64,000 nucleotides of DNA from Chromatocurvus halotolerans (lineage in GTDB: Bacteria > Pseudomonadota > Gammaproteobacteria > Pseudomonadales > Halieaceae): the NCBI RefSeq assembly GCF_004340525.1, contig NZ_SLWX01000006.1:154725-218724 (forward strand), read 5' to 3'. The position numbers and the translations under genes are program-made. The notes under the pieces are model-generated. The model did no database searches. It saw nothing but the letters and a program-made list of their open reading frames with translations, and was not told the origin of the DNA. Of this stretch, positions 31,359 through 41,786 are shown piece after piece (the stretch's first letter is position 1; every line of letters starts with the position of its first letter).

Positions 31359-32053
31359 CTTCCCTGCCAGCCCATGACCTGGCGCACAAAGGGAATGGAT
31401 AGCGCGCGCTGGTAAGTGAGCGACGCGCGGTCGAGCTCTTCCAGTACCGCCATCAGGTCTCCCAGTGACCGACCGGCGCGGTGTCCGATGTAACGGGCCA
31501 CCTCGACCGGCATCGCGAGGCCACGCCGGCGCGCCCGCGCGATCAGTATTGCCTGTCTTTCCTCGTCGTCGGGCGAGGGCACACTGTAAACCAGCATCGA
31601 AGCCAACCGGGAGCGCAGATCCGGCATGGCGATGGCAAGGGCGGAAGGGGGAGCATCAGCCGCGACCACCAGGCGCGCGCCTGCCGACTGCACCGCGTTA
31701 TACAGGTTGAACAGCGCCCGCTCCCACTCGCCGTCCCCGGCGACCACCTGCAGATCGTCAATACAGATCAGCGCCGAGTGCTCAACGCCATCGAGAAGAC
31801 CCGTCGGCGCCATATCCGATAGTGCGGCCAGCGGCAGGTAAAGGGCCACACCGTCGCAGGCATGACAGGCTGCCTGCAGAAGATGGGATTTGCCGCCATC
31901 ACCGGGACCATGGATGAACAAAAGTCGCTCGACAGCGCCGCTTACGGCCAGACAGACCGCCCGCACCCGGGAATTGACCACATAGTTGTCGAAGGTCGCG
32001 TCATCGCGGGGACGGATGTTCAGGGGTAGCTGGCTCCCCAAGGCAGTGGCCAC
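31346..32053 (-). CDS. hda: DnaA regulatory inactivator Hda
   Basis: 235-residue AAA+ protein that, bound to the sliding clamp, stimulates ATP hydrolysis by DnaA after initiation. The clamp-binding motif QLPLNI is at residues 8-13, and the Walker A-like loop GPGDGGKSH at 49-57. Walker B is ALICIDDLQ. GTG start at 32053, two bases after perM. Confidence 0.93.
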   Translation of the reverse strand: MATALGSQLPLNIRPRDDATFDNYVVNSRVRAVCLAVSGAVERLLFIHGPGDGGKSHLLQAACHACDGVALYLPLAALSDMAPTGLLDGVEHSALICIDDLQVVAGDGEWERALFNLYNAVQSAGARLVVAADAPPSALAIAMPDLRSRLASMLVYSVPSPDDEERQAILIARARRRGLAMPVEVARYIGHRAGRSLGDLMAVLEELDRASLTYQRALSIPFVRQVMGWQGSQVP

Positions 32054-32055
32054 GA

Positions 32056-33138
32056 TCAGCCCCCGTAGAGATTACTGGCGCGGTAGTGGGAAATGGCGTG
32101 CCTGACGAAGACCATGACGACCGCCGCTACCGGCAACGCGACCAGGACGCCCAGAAACCCCGCCAGCTGGCCCCCGGCCATCAATGCAAAGATTACGGCT
32201 ACCGGGTGCAGCCCAATGCGATCGCCCACCAGAACCGGCGTGAGAAAAAGACTTTCCACCAGCTGTCCGACACCGAACACCAGCAGCACCCAGAGCAGGA
32301 TGGAAAACTCCTGGAACTGCACGTAGGCCACGATCATGGATGCGGTAATACCGACGACAAAACCGAGGTAGGGTACGATGCTCGCCAGGCCCGCAAGCAG
32401 GCCCAGCAGCAGCGCCGCCTGCACGCCGACAATCCACAGCCCGCTGCTGTAAAGCACACCGAGTGCACACATGACAACGAACTGGCCGCGCAGAAAGGCG
32501 CCGAGAACTTCATCCGCCTGCGCTGCCAGAGTGCGGGTGCCGGACTGCCAGGCCTTCGGCAGCAGCTCAAGCAGCTTGCGTACCATGTTGTCCCAGTCCC
32601 GCATGAAATAGAACGCCACCACCGGCACCAGCACAATGTTGGCAAGCCACAGCAGCATGCCCAGTCCGGATCCCGTGATCTGCCCCACTGCCTTCGCCGA
32701 TGCCTTGCCCAAAGACTGCCAGTTTTCAAGCAGCTGGCCCGACCAGTCGATCTCGGGAAGACGCGAGGAAGGTATGCTTACCCTCGACTGCATCCACGGC
32801 AGCGCGCTATCGCGCAGCCAGGCGTAGAATGCGGGAATCTTCTGGATGAGGATATCCAGCTGCTGCAGAAGCATCGGCATGGCGAACAGCGTTGCGACCA
32901 GCAGCAGCAGACCAAAGGCGAGGAAAACCAGAACCACGCCAAGGGTGCGGCTGCCGCCGCGGGCCTCTACCCGGTCGACCAGCGGGTCACCGAGATAGCC
33001 GATCACCGCGCCGAGAACGAACGGCAGCAGGATAGGCTGCAGCAGATAGAAAAACAGACAGGCAACGGCAAACACCGCGAGAACCAGCGGCCATCGCTTG
33101 ATCGGGATGTCAACAACCGGCTCGTCTAGTTCTGCCAT
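32056..33138 (-). CDS. perM: AI-2E/PerM family transporter
   Basis: 360-residue inner-membrane protein with about eight helices and the family signature FGVGQLVESLFLTPVLVGDRIGLHPVAVIFALMAGG (quoted in part: QLVESLFLTPVLVGDRIGL). Substrate unknown; paralogues export autoinducer-2 or exchange ions. The DUF2066-perM-hda order is conserved in Pseudomonas-like genomes. Overlaps the DUF2066 gene by 13 bases. Confidence 0.88.
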   Translation of the reverse strand: MAELDEPVVDIPIKRWPLVLAVFAVACLFFYLLQPILLPFVLGAVIGYLGDPLVDRVEARGGSRTLGVVLVFLAFGLLLLVATLFAMPMLLQQLDILIQKIPAFYAWLRDSALPWMQSRVSIPSSRLPEIDWSGQLLENWQSLGKASAKAVGQITGSGLGMLLWLANIVLVPVVAFYFMRDWDNMVRKLLELLPKAWQSGTRTLAAQADEVLGAFLRGQFVVMCALGVLYSSGLWIVGVQAALLLGLLAGLASIVPYLGFVVGITASMIVAYVQFQEFSILLWVLLVFGVGQLVESLFLTPVLVGDRIGLHPVAVIFALMAGGQLAGFLGVLVALPVAAVVMVFVRHAISHYRASNLYGG

Positions 33139-34190
33139 ACGTACACCAGGTTGGCACCGTCGCCGCCGCGATTGTCCGGGACAAGGCGGCTGTTGAGCTC
33201 GATCAGGGGTCGCAGACTCTGAAGATCGGTCTGCGCGACCAGGCGCAGGGTGAGACGGTCACCCCGCAACCACTCCACGTTCGCGTATTCGACCAGTTCA
33301 AGACTCTCCAGCCAGCTGACAATCGCGGCGTAATCCGAATAGTTGCTGACACCGCTGACCTCCACTCGCGCACCGGAGTTACTGCCGGCAACAGACGAAG
33401 TCAGCGCGAAGCGGCCCGCAACAACTCCGGCAACCAGGTCAACGCCCGCCTCCAGAAACGCATCCGCAGACCCGGCATTGACCGGCCGATCGGCGCGGCT
33501 GCGCCCGTCGTAAAGCAGCCAGTCGCCCAGCCAGCGGTCACCGGACAACGCCGCAACGCGTCCGATCAGAATCTGTTCGGCGGGGTATCGGGCGGACGCC
33601 TGCATGATCTCGGCGAGACCCTGCCGCCAGACATCGCCCGGCGACAGGGCAACCACATCATCCAGATCCAGAATCGGCATGACCAGCGGCAGACCCCGGC
33701 GCTCAAACGCCCGCTGCATACTGGCGACCACATCCGGGTAGCTTTCGGCATCGACCAGCTGACGCCCGCCTGGCCCGTCGACAACCATCCAGACCAGCAC
33801 CTGCGGCCGATTCGCGGTCCACAGCGGCGCGCCGGCCTCTATGACGAGGCCACGGACTGTCTCGCTGCTGAACCTGAGCTCGATCTCGAGATCGCGGCCA
33901 TCGCCCGAGGATTGATAGGAAAACTGCTGCAGCAGGTCCCGTGCGTCGCGCACGGCGCGATCGAGCACCGGCAGTGAAAGTACCTCGCGGCTGCCGGTAA
34001 TTTTCACCAGCACCTCGGAAAGGCCGTCGCGCGCCGCAGCGTCCAGAGACGCCTGGCTGCGATCCTGCACGCTGACCCGCGCGCTGTACAGGTCATCAAC
34101 CACGCGAGCGGCTGCCGGGTGCGCCAGCAAGACACACAACAGGCCCAGCGTGATCCTACGTGCAAGGCACCTGAAAACGGATACAATCAT
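33126..34190 (-). CDS. Secreted DUF2066 protein
   Basis: 354 residues with an N-terminal signal peptide (LLCVLLAHPAAARV). The N-terminal half matches DUF2066, including DGLSEVLVKITGS and RPQVLVWMVVDGPGG. No catalytic motif is visible. Probably periplasmic. First gene of the DUF2066-perM-hda operon and divergent from purM, as in related genomes. Confidence 0.85.
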   Translation of the reverse strand: MIVSVFRCLARRITLGLLCVLLAHPAAARVVDDLYSARVSVQDRSQASLDAAARDGLSEVLVKITGSREVLSLPVLDRAVRDARDLLQQFSYQSSGDGRDLEIELRFSSETVRGLVIEAGAPLWTANRPQVLVWMVVDGPGGRQLVDAESYPDVVASMQRAFERRGLPLVMPILDLDDVVALSPGDVWRQGLAEIMQASARYPAEQILIGRVAALSGDRWLGDWLLYDGRSRADRPVNAGSADAFLEAGVDLVAGVVAGRFALTSSVAGSNSGARVEVSGVSNYSDYAAIVSWLESLELVEYANVEWLRGDRLTLRLVAQTDLQSLRPLIELNSRLVPDNRGGDGANLVYVWQN

Positions 34191-34248
34191 GCGGCCAAGT
34201 GTAACAGCGCGAGCCGCAGGCGGAGAGCATAAATAGTACCGTCGCGGC

Positions 34249-34276
34249 TTTACTGGAAATAACGTGGCAGTACACT
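34249..34276 (+). promoter_or_regulatory. Predicted purM promoter
   Basis: TTTACT (34249-34254), 16-base spacer, TACACT (34271-34276), 34 bases before the purM ATG. A reasonable sigma-70-type site; no PurR-like palindrome is seen. Confidence 0.5.
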
Positions 34277-34310
34277 ACGCGCCTCAATCCAGCGCCAGAC
34301 AGGGAGAAGC

Positions 34311-35351
34311 ATGAGCGGTGATCGCGGCAAGACCGGGCTTAGCTACCGGGACGCCGGCGTCGATATCGATGCCGGCAACGCACTCGTAGAGCGCGTCAAG
34401 GATACCGCCCGGCGCACTCGACGCCCCGAGGTCATGGGCAGCCTGGGCGGTTTCGGTGCCCTCTGTGAGATCCCGGCCGGCTATCGTCAGCCGGTGCTGG
34501 TGTCGGGTACGGATGGCGTCGGCACCAAGCTGAAACTGGCAATGCAGCTGGGAAAACATGACACGATCGGCATAGATCTCGTTGCCATGTGCGTCAATGA
34601 TCTCGTGGTCGCAGGTGCTGAACCCCTGTTCTTCCTGGACTACTACGCCACCGGGGCGCTCGACGTTGACGTTGCGGCCCGCGTCATTGATGGCATCGGA
34701 CGCGGCTGTGAACTGGCGGGCTGCGCACTGGTAGGTGGAGAGACGGCAGAGATGCCCGGCATGTATCACGGCAGCGACTATGACCTCGCCGGCTTCTGCG
34801 TTGGCGTGGTGGAAAAAAGCGAGATCATCGACGGCAGCGCGGTACAGCCCGGCGATGTTCTCGTAGGCATCGGCAGCAGCGGCCCGCACTCCAATGGTTA
34901 CTCGCTGATCCGCAAGGTCATCGAGGTCAGCGGCGTCGACCTGCAGCAGCAACTCGACGACAGGACGCTGGGAGAAGCGCTGATGGCACCCACGGAAATC
35001 TATGTGAAGCCGCTGCTGGCGCTGATACGCGAGGGTGGCGTCCACGCCCTGTCACACATTACGGGCGGCGGGCTGCTCGAGAACATTCCGCGCGTCCTGC
35101 CCGAGGGCTGCGCGGCAGACATTGAAGTCAGCTCATGGCAGTGGCCGCCGGTATTCGAGTGGCTGCAGCGCGAGGGAGGGATTGCCACTGAGGAGATGTA
35201 CCGGACCTTCAACTGTGGCGTCGGCATGGTGGTCTGCATGTCGCCCGACACCTGGCAAGCAGGGATTGACAGTCTGCAGCAGAAGCAATTGAAAGCCTGG
35301 AAGCTGGGGACGATCAGTCGCGGCGAGCGTCGCGTCAACCTCAGGGAGTGA
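34311..35351 (+). CDS. purM: Phosphoribosylformylglycinamidine cyclo-ligase
   Basis: 346-residue AIR synthetase, fifth step of purine synthesis, converting FGAM to AIR with ATP. Family segments: [67 protein letters not shown]. Length equals E. coli PurM. The start has a GGGAGAAG Shine-Dalgarno, and the stop overlaps purN (TGATG). Confidence 0.97.
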   Translation: MSGDRGKTGLSYRDAGVDIDAGNALVERVKDTARRTRRPEVMGSLGGFGALCEIPAGYRQPVLVSGTDGVGTKLKLAMQLGKHDTIGIDLVAMCVNDLVVAGAEPLFFLDYYATGALDVDVAARVIDGIGRGCELAGCALVGGETAEMPGMYHGSDYDLAGFCVGVVEKSEIIDGSAVQPGDVLVGIGSSGPHSNGYSLIRKVIEVSGVDLQQQLDDRTLGEALMAPTEIYVKPLLALIREGGVHALSHITGGGLLENIPRVLPEGCAADIEVSSWQWPPVFEWLQREGGIATEEMYRTFNCGVGMVVCMSPDTWQAGIDSLQQKQLKAWKLGTISRGERRVNLRE

Positions 35352-36019
35352 TGGGCGCTGCCGACAGCCTGTCGCGGCTGGCGATCCTTGCCTCCGGCAA
35401 CGGCTCCAACATGCAGGCCATTGCCGATGCCTGCAGCGACGGCACCATTCCCGCCCGTATCACCGTCATCGGCAGCAACCGGCCCGGAGCCGGCGTTCTC
35501 GAGCGCGCCCGTCGCGCGGGCATTCCACAGGTCGTCGTGGATCATCGCGACTACGCCACCCGCGACGCCTTTGACCGCGCCATGCTGGCCGAACTCGAAC
35601 CGCATGCGCCGGACCTGGTGGTTCTCGCCGGTTTCATGCGCATACTGACGCCGCTGTTCATCGCGTCTTTCCGTGGCCGCCTGTTGAACATTCACCCATC
35701 CCTGTTGCCGAAGTATCCTGGCCTGAAGACTCACGCGAGAGCGTTGGCAGCCGGAGACCGCGAACACGGCGCGACGGTTCACTTTGTCACAGACGAACTG
35801 GACGGCGGGCCCCCTGTTCTTCAGGCAAGAGTACCAATAATACCTGACGATAACGCCGACACACTGGCCGCAAGGGTTCTCGAACTTGAGCACCGCATCT
35901 ATCCCCAAGCCATTTCATGGTGGGTGAAAGGACGGCTGCGGCTGACAGCAGGAGAGGTGACACTGGATGGAAAAACGATGCCCGCAACCGGGATACCGTA
36001 CACCCCGGGCAAAACATGA
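35351..36019 (+). CDS. purN: Phosphoribosylglycinamide formyltransferase
   Basis: 222-residue enzyme that formylates GAR with 10-formyl-tetrahydrofolate, the third step of purine synthesis. The substrate loop SGNGSN (15-20), catalytic N113 and H115 in LLNIHPSLLPKYPGLKTH, and HFVTDELDGGP with its Asp are present. ATG at 35351 is adjacent to an alternative GTG at 35348. Coupled to purM. Confidence 0.96.
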   Translation: MGAADSLSRLAILASGNGSNMQAIADACSDGTIPARITVIGSNRPGAGVLERARRAGIPQVVVDHRDYATRDAFDRAMLAELEPHAPDLVVLAGFMRILTPLFIASFRGRLLNIHPSLLPKYPGLKTHARALAAGDREHGATVHFVTDELDGGPPVLQARVPIIPDDNADTLAARVLELEHRIYPQAISWWVKGRLRLTAGEVTLDGKTMPATGIPYTPGKT

Positions 36020-36800
36020 GGTCACGGGGCGTCGCGCTGCCTGGCATTCGCTGCGGCGACTGTCGACACTTCTGCTTGCGTGTCTGTGTGCCTCCGGCGT
36101 GTCGGCCGTAGCCCAGCAGGAATCGGCACCAGGCACGGGGAAAACAGGGCTGAAGCCCTATAGCACAGTCTACAAGACAACCGCGCGCGGCCTGAGCATC
36201 AAGCTTCGCCGCGACCTGACCATTGACGCCGAGGGACATTGCAGACTGACCAGCGAAGGCAGCCTGCTCGTCGTGGGACTGAGCGAAGTCAGCCGGTTCA
36301 GCCTGACGGAAGGCCGTGTGGAGCCCCATTCGTACATCTACCAGGGAACGGGGCTTATCAGTCGGCGGCGGGAAGTCCACTTCACGTCGGGTTCTTCGGT
36401 CATTCGCAGTCTTTACAAGGACGAGTGGTATGCCCTGCCCGATGTCGGACATACGCTTGACCGGATGAGTCAGCAGGAACAGATGCGCCTGAATCTTCTC
36501 AGCCAGGATCCCGCGCCCGAGGAAATGGTATTTACCGTTGCCGATGGCCGAAAGGTCAAGGACTACACGCTGGCACTCATCGGCGAGGAGCGACTGCAGA
36601 CCCCGATGGGAGAGGTAGACACACTGCTCTACGAGCGCCAGCGCGATACCGACGAGCGCCTGTCACAGCTCTGGGTGGCACCCGACTGGGATTATCTTGT
36701 GGTAAAGACGCTGCACATTGAGGAAGGAAAAACCATAGAGGCAAACCTTATCAGCGCGGAAATCGACGGCGTTCCGGTCACGCAGTACGTCGCCAGCTGA
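35967..36800 (+). CDS. Secreted DUF3108 protein
   Basis: 277 residues. After a basic N-terminus comes a hydrophobic export signal (LRRLSTLLLACLCASGVSA), then a mainly beta-strand domain that matches DUF3108 (YSTVYKTTARGLSIKLRRDL; LWVAPDWDYLVVKTLHIEEG). Function unknown. It follows purMN as in Pseudomonas-like genomes. The start overlaps purN by 53 bases; an AGGAGAGG site ahead of ATG 35967 supports it. Confidence 0.82.
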   Translation: MEKRCPQPGYRTPRAKHEVTGRRAAWHSLRRLSTLLLACLCASGVSAVAQQESAPGTGKTGLKPYSTVYKTTARGLSIKLRRDLTIDAEGHCRLTSEGSLLVVGLSEVSRFSLTEGRVEPHSYIYQGTGLISRRREVHFTSGSSVIRSLYKDEWYALPDVGHTLDRMSQQEQMRLNLLSQDPAPEEMVFTVADGRKVKDYTLALIGEERLQTPMGEVDTLLYERQRDTDERLSQLWVAPDWDYLVVKTLHIEEGKTIEANLISAEIDGVPVTQYVAS

Positions 36801-36824
36801 ACAGGATTCCGGGCTCTTTCCCGT

Positions 36825-36869
36825 TCTGGGCCTTTTATCACGCTCTGGGCCTTTTATCACGCTTTGGGC
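36825..36869. repeat. 19-bp tandem repeat, 2.4 copies, over the dcd 3' end
   Basis: Units at 36851-36869 and 36832-36850 differ at one base (minus strand CCCAAAGCGTGATAAAAGG and CCCAGAGCGTGATAAAAGG), with a 7-base partial third copy at 36825-36831. The first unit contains the last codons and stop of dcd, so the end of the gene has been duplicated into the gap. The reading frame of dcd is unaffected. Confidence 0.85.
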
Positions 36870-37423
36870 AGAGTCACCCCGCGCTGCCCCTGATACTTAC
36901 CAGCGCGATCCTTATAGCTGGTTTCGCATACCTCATCGGATTCGAAGAACAGCATTTGCGCAACGCCCTCGTTGGCATAGATCTTTGCGGGCAGCGTTGT
37001 GGTGTTGGAAAACTCCAGCGTGACATGCCCTTCCCACTCCGGCTCCAACGGCGTCACGTTAACGATGATGCCGCAGCGGGCATAGGTCGACTTGCCCAGA
37101 CAGACAGTGAGGACATTGCGCGGAATGCGAAAATATTCCACGGTGCTGGCAAGCGCAAAGGAGTTGGGCGGGATCACGCAGACATCGCCGGTGACATTGA
37201 CAAAGCTGCTCTCGTCGAAGGCCTTGGGGTCAACCGTGGCCGAATTGATATTGGTGAAAACCTTGAACTCCTGGGAGCAGCGCACATCGTAACCGTAGCT
37301 GGAGGTTCCGTAGGAAATCAGCTTGTGCCCGTCGCGCTCGCGGACCTGTCCGGGCTCGAAGGGCTCGATCATGCTCTGCTCCAGCGCCATGCGCCGGATC
37401 CATCTGTCCGCCTTGATACTCAC
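36857..37423 (-). CDS. dcd: dCTP deaminase
   Basis: 188-residue enzyme converting dCTP to dUTP, feeding thymidylate synthesis. Conserved segments include SYGYDVRCS, the catalytic-site [20 protein letters not shown] and [20 protein letters not shown]. Size fits the trimeric family (E. coli 193). Convergent with the DUF3108 gene; 47 bases after apbC, a conserved neighbour. Confidence 0.95.
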   Translation of the reverse strand: MSIKADRWIRRMALEQSMIEPFEPGQVRERDGHKLISYGTSSYGYDVRCSQEFKVFTNINSATVDPKAFDESSFVNVTGDVCVIPPNSFALASTVEYFRIPRNVLTVCLGKSTYARCGIIVNVTPLEPEWEGHVTLEFSNTTTLPAKIYANEGVAQMLFFESDEVCETSYKDRAGKYQGQRGVTLPKA

Positions 37424-37470
37424 CGCTGCTCCTTTCTGGACGCTAGTGTCATGAGTGGCAATTCATGCCA

Positions 37471-38283
37471 CTAGTCGTCAGTCACACTGATATCAGGGGC
37501 GCCGCCCTGCGTCGCGTCGTCCGCGGCCAGCCGCTCCTGTAGACGCCGCGCCGCCTGCATGAAGGCCTCCCCGGCGGCGGAGTCAGGTGCCGACAGCACC
37601 GTTGGCCGACCGGCATCGGTCTGCTCGCGGATCGCCATGGCCAGGGGCAGGCTTGCGAGCAGTTCGGCGCCGTACTCCGCGGCGACATCCGCGCCGCCAC
37701 CGCTGCCAAATACGTGTTCCACGTGACCGCACTGGGTGCATTCATGCAGCGCCATGTTCTCGATAATGCCGAGAATCGGCACATCGACCTTGCGAAACAT
37801 CTCGATGCCCTTGCGTGCGTCGAGCAGCGCGATGTCCTGCGGCGTCGTGACGATCACCGCACCGCTGACCCTGGCCTTCTGCGCCAGCGTCAGCTGAATG
37901 TCGCCCGTGCCCGGGGGCATGTCGATCAGCAGGTAATCCAGCTCTCCCCAGCGCGTCTGCTCCAGCATCTGGGTGAGCGCACCACCGGCCATCGGACCCC
38001 GCCATACCAATGGCGTGCGGTCCGTTGTCAGATACCCCATGGACATGGTTTTCAGTCCGTGCACCTCGACCGGCAGTATCACCTGGTCACCTTCGGTGTC
38101 CGGTCGCGTTCCCGGTGCAACGCCCAGCATCAATGGCTGACTGGGGCCATAGATATCAGCATCGAGAAGGCCGACCCGGGCACCACATGCCTTGAGTGCC
38201 AGCGCCAGATTCACGGCAACGGTGGATTTGCCCACGCCCCCCTTGCCCGAAGCGACGGCGATAATGTGCTGCACTGACTGCAT
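37471..38283 (-). CDS. apbC: Iron-sulfur cluster carrier ATPase ApbC/Mrp, short form
   Basis: 270-residue P-loop NTPase that delivers Fe-S clusters. The deviant Walker A GKGGVGKS is at 13-20; the cluster-binding pair C182-x-x-C185 (HECTQCGH) follows. The N-terminal MIP18/DUF59 domain of E. coli Mrp (369 residues) is missing: the ATG at 38283 begins directly at the ATPase, and upstream lies the metG promoter. The long open frame beyond it is a shadow of metG. Divergence from metG is conserved. Confidence 0.92.
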   Translation of the reverse strand: MQSVQHIIAVASGKGGVGKSTVAVNLALALKACGARVGLLDADIYGPSQPLMLGVAPGTRPDTEGDQVILPVEVHGLKTMSMGYLTTDRTPLVWRGPMAGGALTQMLEQTRWGELDYLLIDMPPGTGDIQLTLAQKARVSGAVIVTTPQDIALLDARKGIEMFRKVDVPILGIIENMALHECTQCGHVEHVFGSGGGADVAAEYGAELLASLPLAMAIREQTDAGRPTVLSAPDSAAGEAFMQAARRLQERLAADDATQGGAPDISVTDD

Positions 38284-38385
38284 GATTGTTCTCCTGGCCG
38301 AGCGAGCCACAGGCCCCGACGGGCGGCCAGTATAGAGACTCACCTCTTCCCCCACAATCCGCGGCGGCCGACCCGCATGAGCCGC

Positions 38386-38414
38386 GTGAAAAACTCCCTC
38401 AAAGCGGCTATAGT
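38386..38414 (+). promoter_or_regulatory. Predicted metG promoter
   Basis: GTGAAA (38386-38391), 17-base spacer, TATAGT (38409-38414). Transcription would start near 38421, leaving only about 10-25 bases before the candidate ATGs at 38431 and 38446, with no clear Shine-Dalgarno. Confidence 0.5.
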
Positions 38415-38445
38415 ACGCGCCCATTTTGCGATGCCATGCAGCCCC

Positions 38446-40494
38446 ATGCCCCCAGAAAAGCGCAGCATTCTCGTCACCAGCGCCCTGCCCTACGCCAACG
38501 GCCCCCTGCACCTGGGCCATATGCTGGAACAGGTACAGACGGACATCTGGGTCCGTTTTCAGCGCTCGCGGGGACATGAATGTTTGTATGTCTGTGCAGA
38601 TGATGCCCATGGCACCGCCATCATGCTCAGCGCGGAAAAACTGGGCATCACGCCGCAGCAGCAGATAGACCGAATCCACGCGGCGCATCAGCGCGATTCC
38701 GAAGCCTTTCTGATCAGCTTCGACAATTTCTACACCACCCACTCGGCAGAGAACCGCCAGTGGTGTGAATACATCTATGCGCGCCTGAAAGCGAACGGCC
38801 ACATTGCCGAGCGTGAGATCACGCAGTCCTACGACCCGGAGAAAGGGCTCTTCCTGGCGGACCGCTTCATCAAGGGCACCTGTCCGCGCTGCCGGACGCC
38901 CGATCAGTACGGTGACAACTGCGAGGCCTGCGGCGCCACCTACACGCCGGCCGAGCTGATTGACCCCGTATCGGCACTTTCCGGCGCCACCCCGGTAGAG
39001 AAGGCCTCGCGACACTTTTTCTTCCGCCTGCCGGCATTTGCCGACATGCTGCGCGAATGGATAGGCTCTGGCACCCTGCAGCCGCAGATTGCAAACAAGC
39101 TGCGCGAGTGGACCGATACCGAGCTCCACGAATGGGATATCAGTCGCGACGCCCCCTACTTCGGCTTCGAGATTCCCGGCGAAACCAACAAGTACTTTTA
39201 TGTCTGGCTGGACGCGCCCATTGGCTACATGGGCAGCTTTCAGGACTACTGCACGCGCACCGGCACGGATTTCGACCGTTTCTGGCGCTCCGGTCACGAC
39301 AGCGAGCTGTACCACTTCATCGGCAAGGACATTGTCAACTTCCACGGCCTGTTCTGGCCCGCCATGCTGCACTCTGCCGGCCTGCGCACGCCCTCCGGCA
39401 TCTTCGCCCACGGCTTTCTGACGGTGAACGGCACGAAGATGTCAAAGAGTCGAGGCACCTTTATCAATGCCAGCACCTACCTTGAGCATCTGGACGCCGA
39501 ATACCTGCGCTATTACTTTGCCGCCAAGCTGGGCGCGGGCGTCGACGATATCGACCTGAATCTCGAGGACTTCGTGCAGCGCGTCAACGCTGACGTGGTC
39601 GGCAAGGTGGTAAATATCGCCAGTCGCTGCGCCGGCTTCCTGCGCAAGGGTTATGATAATCGCCTGGCCGCCAGCTGCAGCGAGCCCGAATTGCTGCACG
39701 CCTTTATCGCCGCGGGGGAAGAGATTGCAGAGCGCTACGAGAGCCGTGAGTTCAGCAAGGCCGTGCGAGATATCATCGCCCTGGCAGATCGCGCCAATCA
39801 GTACATTGACCATCACAAACCCTGGATTCTGGCGAAAGATCCGGCTAACGCCGACCAGGTACATGCAGTCTGCTCCGTGGGCATCAATCTGTGCCGTGTG
39901 CTGATGATCTACCTGAAACCCGTATTGCCCCGCATGGCCGAGAAGGCCGAGGCATTCCTGCAGACGTCCCTCGACTGGACAGCGCTGGAGCAGACGTTGC
40001 TCGACCATGAGCTGCGCGCCTTCACCCCACTGCTGACGCGTATCGATGCGAAGCAGGTTGCCGCCATTCTCGACGCGGAACGCCAGGCGGCAGAGGCTGC
40101 GCACGTGCAGTCCGAACCGGCGAAAACCGGGACGGCCGAGAAGGCGCCCGGGGTGGAGATTGCCAGCGAAATCGCCTTTGAGGATTTCGCCAGGGTCGAT
40201 TTGCGGGTCGCAAAAGTCATCAGTGCGGAGGCCGTGGATGGCGCCGACAAACTCCTGCGTCTCACGCTGGACCTCGGTTCCCTGGGCGAGCGGGAGGTCC
40301 TGTCGGGCATCAAGGTGGCCTATGCACCGGCGGATCTGGTCGGCCGGCTCACGGTAGTGGTGGCCAACCTCGCACCGCGCAAAATGCGCTTCGGCACCAG
40401 CGAAGGCATGGTGCTGGCAGCGGGACCGGGCGGCAAGGACATTTTCCTGCTGGCGCCGGACAGCGGCGCCACGCCGGGCATGCAGGTCAAGTGA
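38446..40494 (+). CDS. metG: Methionyl-tRNA synthetase
   Basis: 682-residue class I synthetase charging tRNA-Met and initiator tRNA. HLGH (22-25) and KMSKS (331-335) are the ATP-binding signatures; a zinc knuckle uses C146, C149, C159 and C162. The C-terminal 105 residues form the EMAPII/Trbp111-like tRNA-binding and dimerisation domain ([15 protein letters not shown]). The ATG at 38446 fits the E. coli-like length; ATG 38431 would add five residues. Confidence 0.96.
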   Translation: MPPEKRSILVTSALPYANGPLHLGHMLEQVQTDIWVRFQRSRGHECLYVCADDAHGTAIMLSAEKLGITPQQQIDRIHAAHQRDSEAFLISFDNFYTTHSAENRQWCEYIYARLKANGHIAEREITQSYDPEKGLFLADRFIKGTCPRCRTPDQYGDNCEACGATYTPAELIDPVSALSGATPVEKASRHFFFRLPAFADMLREWIGSGTLQPQIANKLREWTDTELHEWDISRDAPYFGFEIPGETNKYFYVWLDAPIGYMGSFQDYCTRTGTDFDRFWRSGHDSELYHFIGKDIVNFHGLFWPAMLHSAGLRTPSGIFAHGFLTVNGTKMSKSRGTFINASTYLEHLDAEYLRYYFAAKLGAGVDDIDLNLEDFVQRVNADVVGKVVNIASRCAGFLRKGYDNRLAASCSEPELLHAFIAAGEEIAERYESREFSKAVRDIIALADRANQYIDHHKPWILAKDPANADQVHAVCSVGINLCRVLMIYLKPVLPRMAEKAEAFLQTSLDWTALEQTLLDHELRAFTPLLTRIDAKQVAAILDAERQAAEAAHVQSEPAKTGTAEKAPGVEIASEIAFEDFARVDLRVAKVISAEAVDGADKLLRLTLDLGSLGEREVLSGIKVAYAPADLVGRLTVVVANLAPRKMRFGTSEGMVLAAGPGGKDIFLLAPDSGATPGMQVK

Positions 40495-40556
40495 ATGGCA
40501 TTGTGTTGTCGGCGGTGACCCCCTAACATTCCAGCGAGAACCCGGCGGAATGCGAG

Positions 40557-41135
40557 ATGCTTGCTGACTATTCCTTTCTGCTGATCGGGGCGATCCTGGT
40601 CAACAACTTCGTGCTGGTACAGTTTCTTGGCCTGTGCCCGTTCATGGGCGTCTCCAACAAACTGGAGACCGCCATGGGCATGTCCATGGCCACGACCTTC
40701 GTGCTCACGCTGGCTTCCGCCTGCAGTTATCTTACCTATAACTACCTGCTGCTGCCGCTTGATCTCGGCTACCTGCGCACCATCTCCTTCATTCTGGTGA
40801 TCGCGGTGGTGGTGCAGTTCACGGAGATGGTTGTGCGCAAAAGCAGTCCGCTGCTGCACCGCGTGCTCGGCGTCTACCTGCCCCTCATCACCACCAACTG
40901 CGCGGTTCTGGGGGTTGCCCTGCTGAACATCAACAAGAGCCACGACTTTGCTCAGTCGCTGCTGTATGGCTTTGGCGCGGCACTCGGCTTTTCACTCGTG
41001 CTGGTGCTGTTCGCCGCCATGCGTGAACGGCTTGCCGTTGCCGATGTTCCCGAGCCCTTCGCTGGCGCCGCCATCGGCATGATTACGGCCGGTCTGGCAT
41101 CCCTGGCCTTCATGGGCTTTGCGGGGCTGGTGTAG
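40557..41135 (+). CDS. rnfA: Rnf complex membrane subunit A
   Basis: 192-residue, six-helix inner-membrane subunit of the Rnf ferredoxin:NAD+ oxidoreductase/ion pump. Strongly conserved stretches: [20 protein letters not shown] and [17 protein letters not shown], the latter with the Cys that takes part in the membrane Fe-S site between RnfA and RnfE. First gene of a complete, contiguous rnfABCDGE set 62 bases after metG. Confidence 0.96.
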   Translation: MLADYSFLLIGAILVNNFVLVQFLGLCPFMGVSNKLETAMGMSMATTFVLTLASACSYLTYNYLLLPLDLGYLRTISFILVIAVVVQFTEMVVRKSSPLLHRVLGVYLPLITTNCAVLGVALLNINKSHDFAQSLLYGFGAALGFSLVLVLFAAMRERLAVADVPEPFAGAAIGMITAGLASLAFMGFAGLV

Positions 41136-41786
41136 ATGCTCGCCTGGCTGGAACAGTTTCCGCTGCTTGCCGCCGGTCTCGCCATGCTGGGCCTCGGCGG
41201 CGTATTCGGCGCCCTGCTCGGCTTCGCCGCCGTGCGCTTTCGCAGCGAAGGCAATCCCATTGCCGACCAGATCAATGCGCTACTGCCGCAGACCCAGTGC
41301 GGCCAATGCGGCTATCCGGGCTGCCGCCCCTATGCGGAGGCGATCGTCAACGGCGAGGCGATCAACAAGTGCCCGCCGGGCGGGGAAGCGGGCATACAGG
41401 CTCTGGCCGACCTGCTGGATGTGGAGCCGATACCGCTGGACGACGAGCACGGCGAAGAGGCGGTAGCAAAAACCGTCGCCTATATTCGCGAAGACGAATG
41501 TATCGGCTGCACGAAGTGCATACAGGCCTGCCCCGTGGACGCCATTCTCGGCGCTGCGAAACAGATGCACACGGTGATCGCGAGCGAATGCACCGGCTGT
41601 GATCTGTGCGTGGAGCCCTGTCCCGTTGACTGCATCGATATGCTGCCGGTCGAAACCACCCTGCGCTCCTGGCACTGGCCGCTCCCCCCGGCAGACCGCA
41701 GCCCGGCAGACATTATCGCCAGTGATTGCGATGTGAATCAGGCGGTCGCGACGTCTCACTCCCAGGATCGGGACCAGGCAGCATGA
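41136..41786 (+). CDS. rnfB: Rnf complex ferredoxin-like subunit B
   Basis: 216 residues: N-terminal membrane anchor, a four-Cys [4Fe-4S] domain ([17 protein letters not shown]) and two ferredoxin-type clusters ([32 protein letters not shown]). It receives electrons at the cytoplasmic face. Starts directly after the rnfA stop, and its own stop overlaps rnfC (ATGA). Confidence 0.96.
   Translation: MLAWLEQFPLLAAGLAMLGLGGVFGALLGFAAVRFRSEGNPIADQINALLPQTQCGQCGYPGCRPYAEAIVNGEAINKCPPGGEAGIQALADLLDVEPIPLDDEHGEEAVAKTVAYIREDECIGCTKCIQACPVDAILGAAKQMHTVIASECTGCDLCVEPCPVDCIDMLPVETTLRSWHWPLPPADRSPADIIASDCDVNQAVATSHSQDRDQAA

Noticed and set aside
32086..33129. 347-codon plus-strand frame opposite perM
   Set aside because: Composition is His/Gln/Arg-rich as expected for the complement of a membrane protein; perM has clear family motifs.
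37471..39411. 646-codon minus-strand frame containing apbC
   Set aside because: The part upstream of 38283 is opposite metG, has shadow-like composition and no homology to the MIP18 domain.
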